A DNA stretch of 29,197 nt from Sabulitectum sp964571965. Lineage in GTDB: Bacteria > Fermentibacterota > Fermentibacteria > Fermentibacterales > JCC-6. Every line of letters starts with the position of its first letter. The stretch's first letter is position 1. The notes below the pieces were generated by a model that was given only the letters and a program-made list of their open reading frames with translations, ran no database searches and had not been told where the DNA came from. Positions 24,213 to 29,197 of the stretch are shown here, piece by piece. The position numbers were made by a program, and so were the translations under genes. The stretch spans positions 1 through 29,197 of the forward strand of contig CAZNFQ010000019.1 in assembly GCA_964571965.1 (NCBI GenBank). Direction: 5' to 3'.

Positions 24213-25304
24213 TTGCCCTATACCTCACAAAAACCCGCAGGAGCGGGAAAAACCTTTGCCCTGGCCCTTAGGGAAGCACTCTTCGTTTACTCATGGGGTC
24301 TATTGGGCGGGGCAGTTCTGCTGCCTCTTACGGATATGTGGTACATTGGTATCCCCCCTGCCATGATTGCTTCAGCCTATGTACTCGCCTTAATGGAAAT
24401 CAGGGGCAGAACCGGTCCTTTTATCTCTCTTGGGCTGAGACAGTACTCTGCCGGCGGCAAAAGGTATGTATCGGTCTGGGCAACCTTCGCCAGAATAACA
24501 GCCACCTCAGTCCTGCTTCCCCCGCTTGGGGCGGGTTTTGTAACAATGCTTTCAGGAAAACGCCCTCTGCAGGAATTGATAACGGGAACCAGGGTCACGG
24601 AAATGGACAGAAGACTTGACCCGCGTCCCAAACGGGAAATAGAGAGAACGGTAAATACAGCAAGAAACCGTATTCGTGCGCTTATTCTGGCCCCCCTGGC
24701 AGCCTCCGCTGCAATGTTCTTCCTGGATTACTCTGCACCTGAAGTCATTTCCGTGCAGCAGGCCGAACCGGAATTCGAGCTTCCCGAAAGCGAGCGGGAG
24801 CTTCTTATTCAATACCTGGAACTTACCACCCTCCACCCGGAGGAGCTGGAATACCATGTAAGACTGGCCAGCCTTTACTACAGGAACCGGATGGAGCAGG
24901 ACCTGGAAAAAGAACTTGAGATAATCTCTGGAATCGATCCCGAACACGCTATTCTTCTCCTTGCCGATACCACGGAATTCAGTTTCCACATGCTTGAACC
25001 AACTGATTCTCTTATTCCCGACTCCACCATAACCCTTGTGGCTGAACCCGTCGTCATAATTGAAGACTCTGCGGAAACCGATACACTTGCCGTTGATTCT
25101 GTGGGAATCAGGCCTGACACCCTGGAAACCATAACCCCGGAGACATCTGTTCAGGAACCTGTAGACACGCTGGTAACACCGGTGGAAGAGCAAATAGTGG
25201 AACCGGATACCACGGAAACAGCACAGGAGACTACGGAGCCGGATACCCTCGAAACAGTACCGGAGGAAGAGATAATTGAGCCTGACACCCTCGTTCAACC
25301 TTAA
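24213..25304 (+). CDS. RDD-like membrane protein with acidic, repeat-rich C-terminal tail
   Basis: This encodes 363 residues from a TTG preceded by GAGGAG. The N-terminal half has hydrophobic helices at about 21-38, 44-62, 90-113 and 153-171. The segment SGKRPLQELITGTRV (114-128) resembles the last conserved part of RDD-family membrane domains. I call it only RDD-like, because the family's Arg and Asp residues are not all clear. Residues 195-250 may be a TPR-like hairpin. Residues 260-363 are a Pro/Glu/Thr-rich acidic tail with repeated PDT(L/T)ET units. It lies 10 nt after queA, and its tail-encoding DNA contains the tgt start. Its function is unknown; an envelope role is likely. Confidence 0.75.
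   Translation: MPYTSQKPAGAGKTFALALREALFVYSWGLLGGAVLLPLTDMWYIGIPPAMIASAYVLALMEIRGRTGPFISLGLRQYSAGGKRYVSVWATFARITATSVLLPPLGAGFVTMLSGKRPLQELITGTRVTEMDRRLDPRPKREIERTVNTARNRIRALILAPLAASAAMFFLDYSAPEVISVQQAEPEFELPESERELLIQYLELTTLHPEELEYHVRLASLYYRNRMEQDLEKELEIISGIDPEHAILLLADTTEFSFHMLEPTDSLIPDSTITLVAEPVVIIEDSAETDTLAVDSVGIRPDTLETITPETSVQEPVDTLVTPVEEQIVEPDTTETAQETTEPDTLETVPEEEIIEPDTLVQP
25108..25302 (+). repeat. Degenerate in-frame repeat encoding PDT(L/T)ET units
   Basis: Four related DNA units starting near 25111, 25198, 25237 and 25279 read roughly GAGCCGGATACCCTCGAAAC. They encode RPDTLET, EPDTTET, EPDTLET and EPDTLVQ. The spacings (87, 39 and 42 nt) are multiples of three, so the frame is kept. 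The last unit also encodes the start of tgt in another frame. Confidence 0.65.
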
Positions 25305-26397
25305 AGCTGAAAGCGGAAAAGCCAGATCAGGAGTACTGCAGCTGCTCCACGGAGAGGTGGAAACACCTGTATTCATGCCCGTCGGTACGCAGGGCACCGT
25401 AAAAACGGTAAGGAACTCAGACCTGAAGGCGGACGGGTACAAAATTATCCTGGGCAACACATACCATCTCTACCTCAGGCCGGGGCTGGAACTGCTGGAG
25501 AAGGCCGGGGGCCTTCACTCTTTCATGAACTGGAAGGGAAACATCCTTACGGACAGTGGCGGATTTCAGCTCTTCAGCCTCTCATCCCTGAGAAAGGTTA
25601 CCGAGGAAGGCTACAGCTTCCAGTCGCATATAGACGGCAGCAGCCACATATTGACACCGGAAAGCGTGATAGAAGCGCAAAGGATTTTCGGAAGCGATGT
25701 TATGATGGTTCTGGACGAGTGTCTGGAACAGCCAAGCGGCGAGAAACTCACTGAAGCCTCAGTAGCACTCACCCTGAGATGGGCCGAGAGGGCAAGGAAG
25801 CTTCATGCTCGAAAGGGTCAGGCCATGTTCGGCATCGTCCAGGGAGGAGGGTTCCCCCACCTCCGGGAAGAGTGCGCTGAGGCTCTGGTGGATATGGACT
25901 TCGACGGTTACGCCATTGGAGGAGTAGCCGTGGGAGAAGAGCGCCCCATGATGGAACTGGCGGTTAAGAGCTGCATCGACATACTGCCGAAGAACAAACC
26001 CAGGTACCTTATGGGTGTCGGGAAACCTGAAGACCTGATAGACTTCGTGGGAATGGGAGTGGACATGTTCGACTGCGTGGTTCCAACCAGGAATGCAAGA
26101 GGAGCCTGCTTCTTCGTACCGGAGGGAAGGCTCAACATACGAAACGCCAGATTCAGAGACGACTTCAGGCCGGTTCAGGAAGACTGCGACTGTTATGTAT
26201 GCCGCAACCATACAAGAGCTTATCTCAGACACCTGTTCATTGCCAGGGAATGGCTGGCACCAATATTCGCAACTCTGCACAACCTGCGCTATTTCGCCAG
26301 GCTCATGGAACAGCTCAGAGAGGCGATCAGAGAAAACCGCTATGAAGAAACCTCCAGGGAACTTCTTAAAGGAATGGGCAAGCTTGGCCCTTCCTGA
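25276..26397 (+). CDS. tgt: tRNA-guanine transglycosylase
   Basis: This encodes 373 residues, the bacterial length. It exchanges G34 for preQ1 in tRNAs with GUN anticodons. The catalytic residues are D93 in ILTDSGGFQ and the nucleophile D266 in MFDCVVPTRNAR. The zinc site CxCxxC...H is CDCYVC (C304, C306, C309) with H335 in LHNLRYF. The conserved HGEVETPVFMPVGT, GNTYHLYLRPG, ALDECLEQPS-like and FGIVQGG segments are present. The TTG start, after AGGAAGAG, lies inside the end of the membrane protein gene (29-nt overlap), so the two are probably translationally coupled. The homology begins at SFNLKAESGKARSG, which leaves little room for a later start. Confidence 0.97.
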   Translation: MSLTPSFNLKAESGKARSGVLQLLHGEVETPVFMPVGTQGTVKTVRNSDLKADGYKIILGNTYHLYLRPGLELLEKAGGLHSFMNWKGNILTDSGGFQLFSLSSLRKVTEEGYSFQSHIDGSSHILTPESVIEAQRIFGSDVMMVLDECLEQPSGEKLTEASVALTLRWAERARKLHARKGQAMFGIVQGGGFPHLREECAEALVDMDFDGYAIGGVAVGEERPMMELAVKSCIDILPKNKPRYLMGVGKPEDLIDFVGMGVDMFDCVVPTRNARGACFFVPEGRLNIRNARFRDDFRPVQEDCDCYVCRNHTRAYLRHLFIAREWLAPIFATLHNLRYFARLMEQLREAIRENRYEETSRELLKGMGKLGPS

Positions 26398-27559
26398 AAC
26401 AGTGTTCATCGAATCCCTTGGCAACAGGGTTGGCGGCATAGCAAGACCCGAGGGATATCCGGCGGTATTCGTAAGGGGAGCTCTTCCCGGTGAGGAAGTT
26501 GCCGTCAGGGTAACCACCCGGAAAAAAAGTTTCCTGGAGGCGGAAATTTTATCGGTGAAAGAGCCGTCTCCCCACAGAATAGATCCCATCTGCGCCTATT
26601 ATGGAGTATGCGGCGGCTGCTCCCTGCAGCATGTGAGTTATGAGCATGAGCTGTTCTGGAAAAGGGAATGGGTTAAGAAGGCTCTCAGGAACCTGGAAAA
26701 ACCTGCCGTGCAGCCTGTTATCCCCTCTCCGGCGGAAACCGGATACAGGAACAGAGTAACCTTTGACGCGGTTAACGGGAAACTCACCCTCCATGCATTT
26801 CGCGGTGATCCCATTCCAGTCGACTTCTGTCCCCTGATGAACAGAAACGCTGAAAAAGCCTTCAGGGAACTGGTTGAGACCGATTACTCAGATGGTATTG
26901 AAAGGGTTTCTGTAAGGGGTTCCGTAAACACGGCAGATCGGGGGGTCGAGTTCTTCAGCAAAGGCAAATGGATCCGAGAGCATAGAATCACGGAAAAACT
27001 GAACGGACTTCTCTTTCCCGTTCCATCCGGGGGTTTCTTCCAGGTGAACACCAGCTCGGCAGAAATTCTGGTTAAAACGGTAACTGCTCTGGTTCCCGGA
27101 GAAAACGGAAGAGTCCTGGATCTTTATGGCGGAGTGGGTACATTCGGCATTCCTCTGGCTTCAAGGGGAATGACCGTGGACTCAGTGGAGATGAACCGGG
27201 CGGCCTCTGAGGGCTGTGCGGAAGCAGCCGAGCTGAACCACATCCCGCCGGGCAGGCTCTTTCGTTTTAACCAGAGGGACAGGAACTTCCTATCCAAAGC
27301 GCTGGAAAACGGGAAGAAATTCAGTGCTGTCATAACAGACCCGCCACGGGCGGGAATGGGAATAAGAACTGCAAGGCAGATACGCAGACTGGCTCCGGAC
27401 AGAATAATTTACGTAAGCTGCAACCCTTTCTCCGCCGCAAGGGATATTGCAGTTCTCGCTGAAGGCGGGTATACAATCACTGATGTGATCCCCATAGACA
27501 TGTTTCCCAGAACGGACCATGTGGAAACGGTTTTCCTCCTTGAAGGGAAGGGCAGATGA
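26384..27559 (+). CDS. rlmD: RlmD/TrmA-family RNA (uracil-C5)-methyltransferase
   Basis: This encodes 391 residues from a TTG preceded by AAAGGAA, overlapping tgt by 14 nt. An ATG at 26342 (14 codons earlier) is an equally open alternative. Residues 5-60 look like a TRAM-type RNA-binding domain. A [4Fe-4S] set is present: C70, C76, C79 (CAYYGVCGGCSLQH) and C149 (DFCPLM). The AdoMet site is VLDLYGGVGTFGIPLA (244-259), then TDPPRAGM (318-325). The nucleophile is C346 in YVSCNP and the base probably E381 near HVET. The iron-sulfur cysteines favour the RlmCD/RumA group, which methylates 23S rRNA U1939 in E. coli; TrmA lacks them. The exact target here is unproven. Confidence 0.9.
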   Translation: MALPETVFIESLGNRVGGIARPEGYPAVFVRGALPGEEVAVRVTTRKKSFLEAEILSVKEPSPHRIDPICAYYGVCGGCSLQHVSYEHELFWKREWVKKALRNLEKPAVQPVIPSPAETGYRNRVTFDAVNGKLTLHAFRGDPIPVDFCPLMNRNAEKAFRELVETDYSDGIERVSVRGSVNTADRGVEFFSKGKWIREHRITEKLNGLLFPVPSGGFFQVNTSSAEILVKTVTALVPGENGRVLDLYGGVGTFGIPLASRGMTVDSVEMNRAASEGCAEAAELNHIPPGRLFRFNQRDRNFLSKALENGKKFSAVITDPPRAGMGIRTARQIRRLAPDRIIYVSCNPFSAARDIAVLAEGGYTITDVIPIDMFPRTDHVETVFLLEGKGR

Positions 27560-28914
27560 GATCTATAGCGGTCCTTTTAGCAGCAGCCATCACAGCATCA
27601 TCACTTCCTCTGGAAGATCCCTTGAATACCTGGATGTACCACTGGGAAGCATTCGGACCTCTCCTTACCGGAGAACTACCATGTGATTATGAACCGGAAG
27701 CAGGTCCACTGTGGATGCAAAACCTCATCATGGAGAGGAACGCGCACAGCATGTGGCGGTTCTCCATAGCCGGCGAGATGCTGGAAACCAGTGAGGAATT
27801 CATCTCCAGGGCAGGAGGAACAGCGGCATTCTCCATCAGTCCCCTTGACTGGCTGCGCATAGATGAACGGGTATCTGTCTGGACCGGATCGGACGGAAAC
27901 CCTCCATCAGGATTTTCACAGTTCCACTACGGTCTAGAGCACGGACGGCATCTCTACGTGGACTGGGGTAATGTTACTGCTTCCACAGGTCCATTGGAGG
28001 TACGCCTGGGCAGAATCCCCCTCAGATGGGGTCCCGGAAGGTATTCACAGCTGCTCATCTCCGGCAAAGCCCCTGCAATGGACATGATCAAGGTAGACCT
28101 GGACCTGGGCTCATACGTCTCATTCACGGGATTCACTTCCACCATAAATTCCGACTCATCCACCTGGCTGTCGGCACACAGGCTGGATATCAAACCCGCG
28201 GAGAACCTGAGAATAGGTCTTTCGGAATCGGTTCTCTATTCAGCAGACGGAATCGACCTGGCTTACGCAAACCTGTTCATTCCCTGGTATCCGGTTCAGT
28301 GGAACGAAAGGGAGGACGACAACGCATTTCTGTGTTTTGATGCCACATGGCAGCCCTTCAGCGGACTGGCCCTCTACAGTGAATTTCTCATTGACGACAT
28401 ACAGTACGAAAACATCAACGATGTTCCGAACAAACTGGGTTACACCTTCGGAGCAGACTGCTTCCTCCCTGAAACAGGCCTGGGAGGAGTGATCGAATAC
28501 ACCGCTGTGCAGCGCTATGTCTACAGCCAGCGGAAGGAAGTCAACTACTATCTTCACGACAGCAGGATAATCGGCTGCCAGCTGGGTCCTGACGCGGATA
28601 TGATCACCGCCTCCATCGCCTGGTGCGGTGTACCCGGAATTACCGCTGAACTCACAGGAAGCTATACGAGGAACGGTGAGGCTGACGTTTACGAGGGCTG
28701 GCCCGATTCCGTAAGTGTCGGCGGTCCATTCCCGTCTGGAATAGTTGAGAAAACCTCGGACATCTCACTGGACCTGGCCTGGTACCATGGTGAAAACCTT
28801 GAGCTGCGCACCGGGGGCTATCTTTCACGAACCGAAGATGCCGGCCATGCTGCAGGTGTAGAGGAAACCGATCACGGGCTGTACCTTGAGGCCATCCGTA
28901 ACTTTGTCAAATAA
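27556..28914 (+). CDS. Wzi-like outer-membrane beta-barrel protein
   Basis: This encodes 452 residues. A signal peptide (MRSIAVLLAAAITASS) is followed by a region of alternating aromatic and polar strands without hydrophobic helices, as in an outer-membrane barrel. The segment RLGRIPLRWGPGRYSQLLIS (151-170, core WGPGRYSQ) and the following KAPAMDMIKVDLD match the signature region of the capsule-assembly protein Wzi family. Family members bind surface polysaccharide or serve as porin-like barrels. No capsule gene is in the window, so its role is open. The ATG overlaps the methyltransferase stop (ATGA), giving tight coupling; no obvious terminator follows in the 39-nt gap. Confidence 0.8.
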   Translation: MRSIAVLLAAAITASSLPLEDPLNTWMYHWEAFGPLLTGELPCDYEPEAGPLWMQNLIMERNAHSMWRFSIAGEMLETSEEFISRAGGTAAFSISPLDWLRIDERVSVWTGSDGNPPSGFSQFHYGLEHGRHLYVDWGNVTASTGPLEVRLGRIPLRWGPGRYSQLLISGKAPAMDMIKVDLDLGSYVSFTGFTSTINSDSSTWLSAHRLDIKPAENLRIGLSESVLYSADGIDLAYANLFIPWYPVQWNEREDDNAFLCFDATWQPFSGLALYSEFLIDDIQYENINDVPNKLGYTFGADCFLPETGLGGVIEYTAVQRYVYSQRKEVNYYLHDSRIIGCQLGPDADMITASIAWCGVPGITAELTGSYTRNGEADVYEGWPDSVSVGGPFPSGIVEKTSDISLDLAWYHGENLELRTGGYLSRTEDAGHAAGVEETDHGLYLEAIRNFVK

Positions 28915-28953
28915 CGTTCACAATTTGTTGTTTTGCAATCAATTAAGCATGAC

Positions 28954-29197
28954 CTAACTTCCACACCTTGTAACTGAACCCCTGAGTACCTCAAGGGCGT
29001 GCCCGAGAAGGGGTATGAGGAATTCTACACACTCCCCCACTGCTTTAACGCTTCCCGGCAGGTTAACTATCAGTGTGCTGCCCCTTATCCCCGCTGTTCC
29101 CCTGCTGAGCCAGGCAGTTTTTACCTTTTCTGAAGACCTGTGGCGGAGCATTTCGGGAATACCAGGTACGTTTCTTTCAGAAACCCTGCAGGTAGCC
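28954..29197 (-). CDS. MogA/MoaB-family molybdenum cofactor biosynthesis protein, 3' part (cut by right edge)
   Basis: About 80 C-terminal residues are present; the 5' part lies beyond the edge. The frame stays open to the last base, so the Met at 29151 is internal. The segment LSRGTAGIRGSTLIVNLPGS followed by VKAVGECVEFLIPLLGHALEVL is the C-terminal signature of MogA/MoaB proteins. These bind molybdopterin, and MogA-type members adenylylate it before molybdenum insertion. Which of the two types it is cannot be told from this part. The gene converges on the Wzi-like gene and has only 39 nt between stops. The short tail RGSVTRCGS is unremarkable. Confidence 0.9.
   Translation of the reverse strand, partial: ATCRVSERNVPGIPEMLRHRSSEKVKTAWLSRGTAGIRGSTLIVNLPGSVKAVGECVEFLIPLLGHALEVLRGSVTRCGS

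Noticed and set aside
24552..25460. 302-codon minus-strand frame under the RDD-like gene and tgt
   Set aside because: It is antisense to the repeat tail and tgt. Its Tyr/Phe/Arg-rich sequence mirrors the repeats and no start signal is seen.
25759..26589. 276-codon minus-strand frame across tgt and the methyltransferase
   Set aside because: It is opposite catalytic regions of both enzymes, with no family match.
1..29197. CRISPR arrays, tRNA/rRNA genes, insertion sequences, riboswitches
   Set aside because: I saw no regularly spaced repeats, cloverleaf with CCA-type arms, transposase motif or riboswitch-like leader. No gene-free stretch exceeds 300 bases; the longest gap is about 220 bases (5720-5939).

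Overview
The window is a gene-dense bacterial chromosome segment (roughly 50-55% G+C by eye). It carries about 24 complete genes plus two cut by the window edges. I see no tRNA, rRNA, CRISPR array, transposase or phage gene. The organism looks like a Gram-negative member of the FCB-like candidate phyla. The reasons are a Wzi-like outer-membrane barrel, three secreted peptidases ending in a type IX-secretion-style C-terminal sorting/adhesion domain (motifs such as SPNPV, VFDVSGR, GIYFVRA), a CarD-type RNA polymerase regulator, and frequent GTG/TTG starts. Fermentibacteria-like lineages would fit, but the sequence alone does not prove this.

Left third (1-7.7 kb): a small secreted unknown protein (-), a C10 (streptopain-type) cysteine peptidase (+), PruA delta-1-pyrroline-5-carboxylate dehydrogenase (-), and two tandem paralogous subtilisin-like S8 peptidases (-). 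Hairpin terminators separate these genes, so they appear to be independent units. Together they suggest extracellular proteolysis and amino-acid use.

Middle (7.7-13.4 kb): mazG and lpdA form an overlapping pair on the minus strand. Divergent from them on the plus strand is a TPR protein-tldD-pmbA (tldE) operon. pmbA meets the next minus-strand operon tail to tail, with a 48-nt overlap of coding sequence.

13.4-20.6 kb is a tightly packed minus-strand operon. In transcription order it holds a PTS EIIA-type protein, a coiled-coil/zinc-ribbon protein, guaB, a membrane-anchored pseudokinase with a LytR_C-like extracytoplasmic part, carD, hflX, a 143-aa unknown and a GKYVPGK/PGGLG-type polytopic flippase-like protein. 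A near-consensus internal promoter (TTGACA-17-TATATT) lies immediately upstream of carD.

20.7-28.9 kb is a divergent plus-strand operon: a soluble PAS-GAF sensor with a degenerate histidine-kinase core, queA, an RDD-like membrane protein with a repetitive acidic tail, tgt, an RlmD/TrmA-type RNA m5U methyltransferase and a Wzi-like outer-membrane barrel. queA and tgt are two steps of queuosine tRNA modification, so this operon joins RNA modification to signalling and envelope genes. The right edge holds the 3' part of a MogA/MoaB-family molybdenum cofactor gene (-).

The most unusual items are the pseudokinase beside carD, the degenerate sensor heading an RNA-modification operon, and the repeat-tailed membrane protein between queA and tgt. 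All assignments come from reading motifs; no searches were run.
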